Below, piece by piece: positions 34,617 through 42,829 of a DNA stretch of 64,000 nt (positions within the stretch are counted from its first letter, which is position 1; each line of letters opens with the position of its first letter). The DNA is taken from NCBI RefSeq assembly GCF_008365295.1, contig NZ_CP043505.1, positions 1,178,001 through 1,242,000 of the forward strand. Reading direction: 5' to 3'. The DNA is from Agromyces intestinalis. Lineage in GTDB: Bacteria > Actinomycetota > Actinomycetes > Actinomycetales > Microbacteriaceae. Below the pieces are notes generated by a model that searched no databases, had not been told where the DNA came from, and was given only the letters and a program-made list of their open reading frames with translations. The translations under genes were made by a program, and so were the position numbers.

Positions 34617-35855
34617 TCAGGCGGCGTCGCCGAGCAGCACCGCCTCGGCTTCGTCGACGTCGTCGAGCTCCTCCTCGTCGACGTCGGCACGGGCGAGCGG
34701 CTTGGCGCACGCGATCACGATGACCGCGGCGATCGCGACCGAGACGGCAGCGGCGAAGTACGGGGCATCCGCACCGAACTCCCTCGCGATCTCGGTCGCA
34801 GCCGGCGGAGCGATCGCGCCGCCGATGAAGCGCACCGCCGAGTAGGCGCCCGACGCGACCACTCGCGGCAGATCGGTCGCCCCCATGACGCACTCGGTGA
34901 GCACGGTGTTCAGCACGCCGAGCACCAGCCCGCCCGCCACGATGAGCACGACCAGCATCGTGGGGTCGTTCCAGAACACCCCGCACAGCACGAGGACGAC
35001 CGCGAGCAGTGGCAGCGCGATCCAGAGCACGCGCGAGCGGCGCATCCGCGCGGTGAGCACGGGCGCGAGGAACACCGACGTGATCGCCAGTGCCAGGCCC
35101 CACCCGAAGAACGTGAGGCCGAGACCCCACACGTCGAAGCCCAGCACGAACGGCGAGTATGCGAGCAGCACGAAGAAGCCGATGTTGTAGAACAGCGCGG
35201 CGAGCGCGAGGGCGAGCAGCGTGGGCTGGGCGAGCGCTTTGAACGGCGCGCTCAGCCTGGTCGGCTCGAGCTTCGAGTCATCCGTCTTCGGCAGGAATGC
35301 GACGATCGCGATGAACGCGACGGCCATGAGGCTCGCGGTGCCGAAGAACGGGCCGCGCCAGCTGATGTTGCCGAGCGCCGCGCCGATCAGCGGTCCGGCG
35401 GCGATGCCGAGCCCGAGCGCCGCCTCGTACAGGATGATCGCGGCGGCGCGGCCGCCCTTCGCCGAGTCGACGATCGTCGCGAGGGCGGTGGAGATGAAGA
35501 ACGCGTTGCCGAGGCCCCAGCCCGCGCGGAAGCCGATGATCGCCTCGACGTTGTTCGACAGGCCGGCCGCGGCCGCGAAGACCACGATCAGCACGAGGCC
35601 CACGAGCAGGGTCTTCTTCACGCCGATGCGGCTCGACACCCAGCTCGTGAAGAGCATCGCGACACCCGTGACCGCGAGGTAGGCCGTGAACAGCATCTCG
35701 GTCTCGGTCGGGGTGGCCTGGAGACTCTCGGCGATCGCCGGCAGGATCGGGTCGACGAGCCCGATGCCCATGAACGAGATAACGCTCGCGAATGCGACCG
35801 CCCAGACCGCCTTCGGCTGCTTCAGGATCGAACCGGATGCGCCGTGTGCGCTCAC
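34617..35855 (-). CDS. MFS transporter (12-segment drug efflux type)
   Basis: A 412-residue membrane protein with about 12 segments. It opens with KAVWAVAFASVISFMGIGLVDPILPAIAESLQATPTE, the usual first segment of DHA1 drug exporters. SRIGVKKTLLVGLVLIVV is the loop 2-3 motif and EAALGLGIAAGPLIGAALG is motif C. The C-terminal tail is very acidic (DVDEEELDDVDEAEA). GTG 35855 lies within the MarR stop (GTGA overlap) and AAGGGAG is upstream. It forms an operon with the MarR regulator, which probably represses both. Confidence 0.9.
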   Translation of the reverse strand: MSAHGASGSILKQPKAVWAVAFASVISFMGIGLVDPILPAIAESLQATPTETEMLFTAYLAVTGVAMLFTSWVSSRIGVKKTLLVGLVLIVVFAAAAGLSNNVEAIIGFRAGWGLGNAFFISTALATIVDSAKGGRAAAIILYEAALGLGIAAGPLIGAALGNISWRGPFFGTASLMAVAFIAIVAFLPKTDDSKLEPTRLSAPFKALAQPTLLALALAALFYNIGFFVLLAYSPFVLGFDVWGLGLTFFGWGLALAITSVFLAPVLTARMRRSRVLWIALPLLAVVLVLCGVFWNDPTMLVVLIVAGGLVLGVLNTVLTECVMGATDLPRVVASGAYSAVRFIGGAIAPPAATEIAREFGADAPYFAAAVSVAIAAVIVIACAKPLARADVDEEELDDVDEAEAVLLGDAA

Positions 35856-36316
35856 GCGACGGCTCCCTTCGCTGCTGCGGCCGCGTCGGCGCGTTCGATG
35901 CGCTCGCGGATGATGTCGGTCGAGTGCGTCAGCGCGGCGAGCTCGTCGGCGTCGAGGTCGGCGAACATCGGCGCGAGCCGGCCGGCCAGCTCTTCGCGCC
36001 AGGCGTCGAGCGCGGCGCGCCCGCGCGGGTCGATCGAGATGAGCCAGGCGCGTGCGTCGTCGCGGTCGGCGATGCGGCGGATCCAGTCGCGCTCGTGAAG
36101 CGTGTGAACGAGCTTGGTCATGGTCGGCTGGCTGACGCGGCTCGCCTTCGCGAGCTCGCCCAAGCGCAGCGGTCCGTGATCGCGCAGCACGCTGAGCGTG
36201 CGCCACACGGCGGGCGACTCGGTGCTGCCGGTGGCCGCGGCGGCCAGGCGGGTGAGCCGATGGCTCAGCGCCACGAGGTCGCCGATGAGGACGGTGAGTT
36301 CATCGGGAGCGGGCAT
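35852..36316 (-). CDS. MarR-family regulator
   Basis: Winged-helix repressor of 154 residues. The DNA-binding part is LRLGELAKASRVSQPTMTKLVHTLHERDWIRRIADRDDARAWLISI, with the wing basic/acidic pattern DRDDARA. Flanking helices (LTVLIGDLVALSHRLTRLAAA and the C-terminal ALTHSTDIIRERIER) form the dimer interface. The start ATG 36316 lies 6 nt after a TATACT -10 element, which suggests a leaderless transcript. It is co-transcribed with the MFS exporter; small-molecule ligands would relieve repression. Confidence 0.9.
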   Translation of the reverse strand: MPAPDELTVLIGDLVALSHRLTRLAAAATGSTESPAVWRTLSVLRDHGPLRLGELAKASRVSQPTMTKLVHTLHERDWIRRIADRDDARAWLISIDPRGRAALDAWREELAGRLAPMFADLDADELAALTHSTDIIRERIERADAAAAAKGAVA

Positions 36317-36322
36317 CCCACG

Positions 36323-36351
36323 AGTATATAGCCAAACTATCTATATGTCGC
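36323..36351 (-). promoter_or_regulatory. Promoter and MarR operator, leaderless
   Basis: On the minus strand a GCGACA -35-like element (36346-36351), 17-bp spacer and TATACT -10 (36323-36328) sit just upstream of the MarR ATG. The spacer holds an AT-rich inverted repeat, ATAG and CTAT separated by 5 nt (36328-36340), in very GC-rich surroundings. Transcription would begin about at the start codon. Confidence 0.6.
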
Positions 36352-36387
36352 CGACGCCCGGTGGACTGCGGGGGCGGGGCGGAGACG

Positions 36388-36427
36388 ACGGATGCCCCGT
36401 GCCGACATGTCGGCACGGGGCATCCGT
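36388..36427. terminator. Terminator of the rplJ-rplL operon
   Basis: Perfect 40-bp palindrome centred on ACATGT, with base ACGGATGCC and its complement. It gives a long hairpin 56 nt after the rplL stop and upstream of the MarR promoter. Confidence 0.85.
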
Positions 36428-36482
36428 GTGTTCAGGTGACGCAGGTCACCTCAAGTGAGCCGCCCTCTGACGAGGGCACGCA

Positions 36483-36872
36483 TTACTTGAGGGTGACGGT
36501 CGCGCCGGCCTCCTCGAGGGCGGCCTTCGCCTTGTCGGCGGTCTCCTTGTTCGCGCCCTCGAGCACGGCCTTGGGAGCACCGTCGACGACGGCCTTGGCC
36601 TCGCCGAGGCCGAGCGAGGTGAGCTCGCGGACGACCTTGATGACCTGGATCTTCTTGTCGCCGGCAGCCTCGAGGACGACGTCGAAGGAGTCCTTCTCCT
36701 CGACCTCTTCGGCGGCGGCACCGGCGCCACCGGCGGCCGGGGCGGCAACGGCGACGGGGGCGGCCGCGGTGACCTCGAAGGTCTCCTCGAACGCCTTCAC
36801 GAACTCCGAGAGCTCGATGAGGGTCAGGCCCTTGAACTGCTCGAGCAGCTCCTCAGTGGACAGCTTCGCCAT
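36483..36872 (-). CDS. rplL: 50S ribosomal protein L7/L12
   Basis: Acidic stalk protein of 129 residues that recruits translation factors. The N-terminal dimerisation part is [20 protein letters not shown], followed by an Ala-rich hinge (about 36-55) and the C-terminal domain [25 protein letters not shown]. The ending GATVTLK is typical. It lies 50 bp after rplJ in the same operon. An AAGGAGA ribosome site precedes ATG 36872. Confidence 0.98.
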   Translation of the reverse strand: MAKLSTEELLEQFKGLTLIELSEFVKAFEETFEVTAAAPVAVAAPAAGGAGAAAEEVEEKDSFDVVLEAAGDKKIQVIKVVRELTSLGLGEAKAVVDGAPKAVLEGANKETADKAKAALEEAGATVTLK

Positions 36873-36922
36873 GATGTTTCTCCTTAGATTCCTTGGTTAC
36901 TCACCGCTTGAGAGGCTCGCGC

Positions 36923-37438
36923 CTACGCAGCGGACTCCTGCTTCTCACGCAGCGCGTCGACCGTGCGAACGGCCTTCGAGAGCGGTGCGTTGAACAGATA
37001 TGCGGCTCCGAACAGCGAGGCCTTGAAGGCGCCGGCGAGCTTGGCCAGCAGCACTTCACGGGACTCGAGGTCGGCGAGCTTGCCTACCTCTTCGGCGGTC
37101 AGGGGCTTGCCATCGAAATAGCCGCCCTTGACCACGAGGAGGGGGTTCGCCTTGGCGAAGTCGCGCAGTGCCTTCGCGACAGCGACCGGGTCGCCGTGCA
37201 CGAACGCGATCGCAGACGGACCGGCGAGCTCGTCGTCGAACGACGAGATGCCGGCGTTGTTCGCCGCGATCTTGGTCAGCGTGTTCTTCACCACGGCGTA
37301 GCTCGCGTCCTCACGAATGCTGTTGCGCAGCTGCTTGAGCTGGGCAACCGTGAGGCCGCGGTATTCGGTCAGCAGAACGGCAGTCGAGCTCTCGAACAGG
37401 TTCGTGAGTTCGGCAACCGCGGCTTCCTTGTTCGCCAT
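36923..37438 (-). CDS. rplJ: 50S ribosomal protein L10
   Basis: Stalk base protein of 171 residues, anchoring L7/L12 dimers to 23S rRNA. It opens [31 protein letters not shown] and has [15 protein letters not shown] and the C-terminal L12-binding helix. ATG 37438 is preceded by AAGGAG; an in-frame upstream start (37501) runs into the leader and is rejected. Expression is likely feedback-controlled through the leader RNA upstream. Confidence 0.97.
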   Translation of the reverse strand: MANKEAAVAELTNLFESSTAVLLTEYRGLTVAQLKQLRNSIREDASYAVVKNTLTKIAANNAGISSFDDELAGPSAIAFVHGDPVAVAKALRDFAKANPLLVVKGGYFDGKPLTAEEVGKLADLESREVLLAKLAGAFKASLFGAAYLFNAPLSKAVRTVDALREKQESAA

Positions 37439-37500
37439 GGCCACTCCTTGTGTACTCAACGTGCATCGCGGTGGCGGTGCACGGCCTCGGAGCGCTGGCA

Positions 37501-37534
37501 AAGAAAAGAGCCCCGGCGCAGTTGCGCGGAGCTC
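37501..37534 (-). terminator. Attenuator in the rplJ leader
   Basis: On the minus strand, GAGCTCCGCGCA pairs with TGCGCCGGGGCTC (37508-37534), followed at once by TTTTCTT, a true intrinsic terminator about 65 nt before the rplJ start. It probably ends part of the transcripts inside the L10 leader. Confidence 0.7.
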
Positions 37535-37638
37535 GGTCGGGAAACCCGGAAGTCTTCGTCACACCTGCGCGGGCACCTGCTTTCGCAGGACTTCGGTCGA
37601 TTTCGCACGCGAAACACGACAACCAGCGGTCTTCGGCT
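37535..37638 (-). ncRNA. L10-type ribosomal protein leader RNA
   Basis: Structured 5' untranslated RNA before rplJ. It contains GACCGCTGG, CCTGCGAAAGCAGG (a perfect small hairpin) and CCCGCGCAGG, resembling the L10 leader that L10(L12)4 binds to control its own operon. It is followed by the attenuator at 37501-37534. Assigned from position and motif resemblance; a covariance-model search would settle it. Confidence 0.65.
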
Positions 37639-37644
37639 CAGAGC

Positions 37645-37673
37645 AGCTTATCGGATGCCGCGTGGCCGGCCAA
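37645..37673 (-). promoter_or_regulatory. Probable rplJ promoter
   Basis: TTGGCC (37668-37673), 17-bp spacer and TAAGCT (37645-37650) on the minus strand, placing transcription start near 37638. The rest of the 419-bp gene-free stretch 37439-37857 holds the leader, the attenuator and the terminator at 37798-37836; nothing else is seen in 37674-37797. Confidence 0.5.
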
Positions 37674-37797
37674 ATCGGCACGACATCGCGACGAGACATC
37701 CACCGGGGACGCTCGTTGTCGCTCTGCGCCGCACCATGCGACAACACGCGACCCCGATGATGCGCTGCGCGCCCGGCGTGCCCAGCCCAGCATGGAA

Positions 37798-37836
37798 CGG
37801 CGACGGGCCGGGAGGTTCGCTCCCGGCCCGTCGCCG
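37798..37836 (-). terminator. Terminator of the peptidase operon
   Basis: A 17-bp stem (CGGCGACGGGCCGGGAG and its complement) with a 5-nt loop, 22 nt after the stop of the X-Pro dipeptidyl-peptidase gene. Confidence 0.8.
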
Positions 37837-37857
37837 CCGATCGGCGGAGGTGATCGA

Positions 37858-38328
37858 TCAGATCAGGGTGAGCGTAAACACACCCGTGTAGGTGCCCGAC
37901 CGCGTCGAGCCGGGCACACCGAGCTCGAGCCCGCCCGAGCACGCGAACGCGCCCGCGCTGTGGCCGGATCCGGCGGTGCAGAGGGTGAGCGGCGCACGCA
38001 GGCCCGCACCCGGCTCGACGACCGAGCCCGGCGCCACGATCGGCGCCTCGTCCTCGACGGTCGGCAGCCCGCCCGTCTCGACCGAGGCCGCGGGCGACCA
38101 CCCGAGGTTCTCGGCGAGGATGACGCCCGACCCGCTGGTGAAGTCCGACACCTGGCCCGTGAGGTCCCACCCGGCGGCGGTGCCGCGCGAGTCGACCACG
38201 CGCACGGGGTGCAGCGCGCCCGACGTCGACTGGTCGACACCGGTGAGCGCGACCGCGTCGAGGGCGATCGGGTCGGCGCTCGAGACGGCCATCGACAGCG
38301 CACCGCCCGTAACCTCGGCGCTGATCAC
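37858..38328 (-). repeat. C-terminal surface-domain repeat, copy A
   Basis: Coding repeat of about 471 bp, very similar to 40365-40835 at DNA and protein level; by eye about 131 of 156 residues match. It encodes the WxL-like domain of the X-Pro dipeptidyl-peptidase. Confidence 0.85.
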
Positions 38329-40197
38329 CTGGTAGCCCGCGCCCGGACCGCCGGCGGCGAGGTTGGCGAGCAGCTCGCCGGCGCCGCCGACGATCGGCAG
38401 CTGCAGGTTCGAGCCGGCGGGGGCGAGGGTGAGCCGGGTGCCCGCCGCGGGGCGGATCGTGTACTCGTAGTCGGAGCTCATGACGACCAGGCCGATCTGC
38501 GATCCGGCCGGGAACACGTAGTCCTTCGGCTCGAACTCGAAGTCGAACCGGTACGACGTGCCGGGCTCGATCGGGTCGGTCACCGCGTCGGAGTTGCGGT
38601 TCTGCACGTCCATCCAGCCGCGCGTGACGATCTTCGGCGCACCGCTGGCCGGGTAGCTCACGAGCAGCGCCGTGAGGTTCGCCTTGTCGCGGTCGACCGC
38701 GAGGTCGAGCGAGACCTTCGGCGTGCCCGACAGGCGCACCGCCCCGGTGAGCTCACGCGAGCGGTAGGCGAGGCGGTTCTCGGACTGCGCCGCCTGCGCG
38801 AGCGTGGTCGCGCGCTGCTGCGCGTCGTCGACGAACGACTCGGTGCGACCCGAGGCATCCGTGCCGAAGTCGAGCCCGCCGATGCCGCCTGCCGCACCGG
38901 CCGCCGCGAGGTTCAGCGTGACGGGCGCGGTGCCCGGCTGCGGCCACTCGGGGTACTCGGTGAGCTGGTTGTTCTCGCGCACGACGTACGCCTTGGGCAG
39001 CGACTCGACGCCGTTCTGCACCTTGAAGAGGTAGCGCGTGAACCAGCGGTTCAGCAGCGTGTCGTTCGGCGCACCCCCGTGACCGCCCTGGTGCAGGTAG
39101 ATCTGGTGGGGGGTGCCGTTCTTCTTCACCGCCTCGTAGAGGTCGGACGCGTTCTTCGTCATCACGTTCCAGTCGTTCTGGCCGTGGGCGACGAGGGTCG
39201 CAGCGGTGATCTTGTCGGCGTTCGCGAGGTAGTTCCGCTCGGCCCAGAACTCGCTGCGGTCACCCGTGGCGCGATCCTGGTTGGCGCGCAGCTCGTCGAT
39301 CACGGGCTGGCAGACGGCCTGGTCGGCGCGCGTGTGCACGTAGTCGGCGAGCACGTCGAGGTCTTCGCCCTGGTAGCCGCCCGGGGCGCGCACCGCGCCG
39401 TTCGCGCGGTAGTAGTTGTACCAGTCGGAGATCGCCGAGATCGGCACGATCGCGTCGAGGCCCTTCACGCCGGTGCTCGCCACGCCGATGGGCAGCGTGC
39501 CGTTGTACGACGTGCCGATCATGCCGACGCTGCCGGTCGCCCAGTTCGCCGTCACCTCGGTGGAGCGGGCGGTCGACGTGTAGCCCTTCGCACGGCCGTT
39601 CAGCCAGTCGACGACCGCCTTGCCGCCGAGCGACTCGTTGAGCCCGCCCGAGGTCGGGCACCCCTCCGAGAAGCCGCTGCCGAGCGATTCGGCGTGCACC
39701 ACGGCGAAGCCGCGCGGCACCCAGGTCGACTCGAAGCTGCTCGAGATCTTGGGGCTGGTGCGCGGTGCGGCCGGTGCGGCGAAGCCCGGCTTCGAGGTCG
39801 GCGGGTCGCCGAGCTCGTGGTCGACCGCCCAGTTGCCGACGTTGCTGCCGCCCGCGTAGTACGGGCTCATCTCCATGATGACCGGCACCTTCAGGTTGTC
39901 GCTGTTCGTCTCGGGCACCCGGGTGACGTCGATGTGCACGAGGTCGTTGCGACCGTCGCGGTCGGAATCGACCTCGCTCTCGACCCAGAGCTCCTGGCGG
40001 ATCCACTCGCTCGTGGTCTTCGTGAAGACCGCCTGCGAGAGGCCATCCTGGAACGTCGGCGCCGCGGGCTCGGGGGCGGGGGCCGCGGTCGCCGCCATGG
40101 GGCCGGCGAGGGCGATCCCGCCGATGAGCACGGGACCGGCGATGAGCATCGCCGTCCGTCGCAGTCGACGCCGTGGGACGCCGTTCGGGTGTGGCAT
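37858..40197 (-). CDS. Secreted X-Pro dipeptidyl-peptidase (S15/CocE-like) with C-terminal WxL-like domain
   Basis: A 779-residue secreted serine peptidase. The signal peptide (MLIAGPVLIGGIALAGP... ATAAPAP) ends near residue 40. The alpha/beta-hydrolase domain has nucleophile Ser230 in GTSYNGT, an acidic HGQNDWNV and His in HQGGHGG. A jelly-roll part follows (RSRELTGAVRLSGTPKVSLDL). The family removes Xaa-Pro dipeptides. The last ~156 residues are an added domain nearly identical to that of the M64 protein at 40365-42752, with a GWDL (W-x-L) motif, two Cys and a terminal YTGVFTLTLI. ATG 40197 has AAGGAG upstream. It is the third gene of the DUF916/M64/S15 operon and is probably displayed on the cell wall. 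Confidence 0.9.
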   Translation of the reverse strand: MPHPNGVPRRRLRRTAMLIAGPVLIGGIALAGPMAATAAPAPEPAAPTFQDGLSQAVFTKTTSEWIRQELWVESEVDSDRDGRNDLVHIDVTRVPETNSDNLKVPVIMEMSPYYAGGSNVGNWAVDHELGDPPTSKPGFAAPAAPRTSPKISSSFESTWVPRGFAVVHAESLGSGFSEGCPTSGGLNESLGGKAVVDWLNGRAKGYTSTARSTEVTANWATGSVGMIGTSYNGTLPIGVASTGVKGLDAIVPISAISDWYNYYRANGAVRAPGGYQGEDLDVLADYVHTRADQAVCQPVIDELRANQDRATGDRSEFWAERNYLANADKITAATLVAHGQNDWNVMTKNASDLYEAVKKNGTPHQIYLHQGGHGGAPNDTLLNRWFTRYLFKVQNGVESLPKAYVVRENNQLTEYPEWPQPGTAPVTLNLAAAGAAGGIGGLDFGTDASGRTESFVDDAQQRATTLAQAAQSENRLAYRSRELTGAVRLSGTPKVSLDLAVDRDKANLTALLVSYPASGAPKIVTRGWMDVQNRNSDAVTDPIEPGTSYRFDFEFEPKDYVFPAGSQIGLVVMSSDYEYTIRPAAGTRLTLAPAGSNLQLPIVGGAGELLANLAAGGPGAGYQVISAEVTGGALSMAVSSADPIALDAVALTGVDQSTSGALHPVRVVDSRGTAAGWDLTGQVSDFTSGSGVILAENLGWSPAASVETGGLPTVEDEAPIVAPGSVVEPGAGLRAPLTLCTAGSGHSAGAFACSGGLELGVPGSTRSGTYTGVFTLTLI

Positions 40198-40247
40198 GTC
40201 TCTCTCCTTCATCGGGTGGTGCGAGGTGAGTCGGTGGTGCGCTGGGG

Positions 40248-40307
40248 CTGGTAGTGCGTGGTGCTGGTAGTGCGTGGTGCTGGTGCTGGTAGTGCGTGGT
40301 GCTGGTG
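40248..40307 (+). repeat. Tandem repeat of CTGGTAGTGCGTGGTG
   Basis: Three copies of the 16-bp unit CTGGTAGTGCGTGGTG, with one CTGGTG hexamer inserted before the third copy and another after it. It lies in the 167-bp gap between the two peptidase genes, upstream of the dipeptidyl-peptidase ribosome site. It is a probable variable-number repeat. Confidence 0.9.
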
Positions 40308-40326
40308 CTGCGATGGTGCGCCCCGA

Positions 40327-40355
40327 GGGCGGGCGGCCCCTGCGTCCGCCCGCCC
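40327..40355 (-). terminator. Hairpin after the M64 peptidase gene
   Basis: Stem GGGCGGGCGG with complement CCGCCCGCCC and a 9-nt loop, 9 nt after the stop at 40365. It may end or attenuate transcription before the dipeptidyl-peptidase gene. Confidence 0.6.
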
Positions 40356-40364
40356 CCGGGTCGA

Positions 40365-40835
40365 TCAGATGAGCGTGAGGGTGAGCACGCCCGTGTAGGT
40401 GCCCGACCGCGTCGAGCCCGGCACGCCGAGCTCGAGGCCGCCCGAGCAGGCGAACGCGCCCGCGCTGTGGCCGGTGCCGGCCGCGCACAGCGTGAGCGGT
40501 GCGCGAAGGCCGGCGCCCGGCGCGACGCCGGCGCCCGGGGTCACCACGGGAGCCTCCTCGTCGACGGTCGGCAGCCCGCCCGTCTCAACCGAGGCCGCCG
40601 GCGTCCAGCCGAGGTTCTCGGCGAGGATCACGCCGGTGCCGCTCGTGAAGTCCGACACCTGGCCGGTGAGGTTCCATCCGGCGGCGGTGCCGCGCGAGTC
40701 CGACACGCGCACGGCGTGCAGCGAGCCCGAGGTCGACTGGTCGGCGCCCGTGAGCACGACGGGCTCGAGCACGACCGGGTCGGTGCTCGAGACGGCCATC
40801 GACAGGGCTCCGCCCGTGACATCCGCCTGGATGAC
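40365..40835 (-). repeat. C-terminal surface-domain repeat, copy B
   Basis: Partner of the repeat at 37858-38328, in the same orientation and about 2.5 kb away. It encodes the WxL-like domain of the M64 peptidase. Such similarity between otherwise unrelated peptidases implies domain duplication or gene conversion. Confidence 0.85.
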
Positions 40836-42752
40836 CTGGCGCGGGTCGGCGTCGTCGCCGCCGAGCACGGTGACGGTGAACGCCTTGACCTCGCCGATGT
40901 TGCCGGCGGCGTCGGTCGCGCGGTACTCGACACGGTGCGTGCCGTACCCCGGCTCGCGCTCCTGGAAGGGCGAGAGCGACATGCCGCCCGTACCGAGGTT
41001 GCCGTAGATCAGGTCGTCGATGTTGGTGCCCGTCGGCGTGAAGCGGAACGGCGCATCCTTGTCGGTCGGCCAGCCGTAGTAGTTGTGCCAGCCGTCGCCG
41101 TCGAGGCGGAACTCCGTCACGAGCGCGCCGTCACGGTCGTCGGTCGCCACGAGCTTCATGTCGAACTGCTCGTTCACCACGTAGTGCGGCTCGCCGTTCG
41201 CTGCAGTGCTCGACGCGATGGGCGCGGTGATCGTGGCCTCCACGGACGGACCCGCCGCATCGACCGTCCACGTCTGCACGACTGAGCCGGCGTCGGGGAA
41301 CTCGGGGTCGGTCACGGTCGCGGTGACGGTGTGTTCGCCGGCGCCGAGGCCGAGGGTCGCGAGCGGCAGGTTCCGCTTGGCGTAGGGGTTCGGCACCGTG
41401 ACGCCGTCGACCTGCCACGCGACATCCATGATGCGTCCGTCGGGGTGGTTGGTCTCGACGTAGAGGACGTCGCTCGAGCCGGCCGCGTGGTCGGTCGTCG
41501 TCGCCTCGGTGATCTCGGGCGTCGACGGGGTCGCCTCAGGCAGCGTCGTGTCACCGACGGTCCACGTGCGGGTCTGCGTCATCGACGCGCGGGCGCGCAG
41601 CGCGGGGTCGCGCACGAACTCGGTGTTGTCGACGATCGTCGCGGTCACGGTCGCGCCTGCGGCCACGTCGAGCGTCGCGAGGTCGAGGTTGCGCTGGTTG
41701 CCGCCGAGGTCGACCGCCTCGCCGTTCACCGACCAGGTCACGTCGATCTCGTGGTACACCGGGTGCGAGGTCTCGACCCAGAGCACGGCGTCGCGCGCGA
41801 CGGTGCCCTCGGGCGTCGACGCCGGCACGAGCGGCACCTTCGACGAGATGCGCTCCGTCATGATCTCGCGGCCGACCTGGTCGAACTGGTACCCGAGGGT
41901 CTTCATCATCGAGTGCCGGCTGGGGCGCCACACGCCCGTCGAGTAGTACATGCCGCCCTCGTAGGCGCCGATCACGCCGCCCGACTCGCTGGGCTCGCCG
42001 AGCCAGCGCCACCACTTCACCTGCTGCGCCGCCATCTGGTCGACGGTGAGCTTCGTGTGGTGGGCGCTCGACGGCTCGCCGCCGGTGTAGTTGCCGGTCG
42101 TCACGCCGCGCGTGTAGTAGTCGTACTCGTCCTGCAGGCCGCCGAGCGAGTGACCGATCTCGTGCGGCGAGATGAGCGCCGACAACGCGTTGCCGCCGCT
42201 CGCGGTCGCGTACGCACCGCCCGCGCCGCCGTAGGTGTCGCTGTTCGCGAGCGCGAGGATCTGGTCGACTTTCGGCGCGAGGTTCGCGTACTGGCGGGCG
42301 ATCGTGTTGTTCACCGTGAGCAGGCGCTGCACGCTCGAAGCGCTGCATCCGCCCCAGAACGCCATCTTCAGCGGCGTGTCGCGACGCGGCGAGTCCAGCG
42401 AGTCGTCGCAGCTCACGCCCGACTCGCCCGAGACGATCTCGACCGCGTAGACGTTGAACGAGTTGCGGTAGCTCTTGTAGGGCTCGATGCTCCACATGGT
42501 CTCGAGGTGCTCGTCGACCTGCTCGCGGAACTTCGGCAGCTCGGCCGCGGTGTACCCGTCGCCGAGGATGACGAGCGAGAACCGCTCGGCCGGGTCGCCG
42601 GTGATCTGGATCGGCACGAGCGTGGCGCTGCCCACGGCGTCGTCGGCCGCGGCCGGCTGCGCACCGACGGCGACGAGCCCGCCCACGAGCAGCGGCACGG
42701 CGAGGGCGGCGACGGCGGTGCGCCGTCGGGCCGTCTTGGATGGATCGGTCAT
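40365..42752 (-). CDS. Secreted M64-family metallopeptidase with C-terminal WxL-like domain
   Basis: A 795-residue secreted protein. A signal peptide (residues ~9-37, ending AQPAAADD) precedes the M64 (IgA-peptidase-type) domain, which opens with RFSLVILGDGYTAAELPKF and carries the zinc motif HEIGHSLGGLQDEY (HExxH at 197-201). Two tandem ~75-residue Ig-like repeats follow (VLWVETSHPVYHEIDVTWSVNG and VLYVETNHPDGRIMDVAWQVDG), then a cadherin/Big-like segment, and a final ~156-residue domain with GWNL (W-x-L), two Cys and terminal YTGVLTLTLI. AGGGAG precedes ATG 42752. It sits between the DUF916 gene and the dipeptidyl-peptidase gene. Its natural substrate is unknown; IgA cleavage should not be assumed. 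Confidence 0.9.
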   Translation of the reverse strand: MTDPSKTARRRTAVAALAVPLLVGGLVAVGAQPAAADDAVGSATLVPIQITGDPAERFSLVILGDGYTAAELPKFREQVDEHLETMWSIEPYKSYRNSFNVYAVEIVSGESGVSCDDSLDSPRRDTPLKMAFWGGCSASSVQRLLTVNNTIARQYANLAPKVDQILALANSDTYGGAGGAYATASGGNALSALISPHEIGHSLGGLQDEYDYYTRGVTTGNYTGGEPSSAHHTKLTVDQMAAQQVKWWRWLGEPSESGGVIGAYEGGMYYSTGVWRPSRHSMMKTLGYQFDQVGREIMTERISSKVPLVPASTPEGTVARDAVLWVETSHPVYHEIDVTWSVNGEAVDLGGNQRNLDLATLDVAAGATVTATIVDNTEFVRDPALRARASMTQTRTWTVGDTTLPEATPSTPEITEATTTDHAAGSSDVLYVETNHPDGRIMDVAWQVDGVTVPNPYAKRNLPLATLGLGAGEHTVTATVTDPEFPDAGSVVQTWTVDAAGPSVEATITAPIASSTAANGEPHYVVNEQFDMKLVATDDRDGALVTEFRLDGDGWHNYYGWPTDKDAPFRFTPTGTNIDDLIYGNLGTGGMSLSPFQEREPGYGTHRVEYRATDAAGNIGEVKAFTVTVLGGDDADPRQVIQADVTGGALSMAVSSTDPVVLEPVVLTGADQSTSGSLHAVRVSDSRGTAAGWNLTGQVSDFTSGTGVILAENLGWTPAASVETGGLPTVDEEAPVVTPGAGVAPGAGLRAPLTLCAAGTGHSAGAFACSGGLELGVPGSTRSGTYTGVLTLTLI

Positions 42753-42829
42753 GGTCTCTCCCTGGGGGTCGAAGCCGTGCCGCGGGCGCGACGGATCGCG
42801 CCGACCGCATCGGCGTTCGTTCGGATCGT

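Noticed and set aside
40248-40307. A short CRISPR-like array
   Set aside because: The repeats are directly adjacent with no unique spacers and no cas genes are nearby.
40365-42752. An IgA-cleaving virulence factor
   Set aside because: The M64 family name comes from one member. The zinc motif supports a metallopeptidase, but nothing in the sequence indicates immunoglobulin as substrate.
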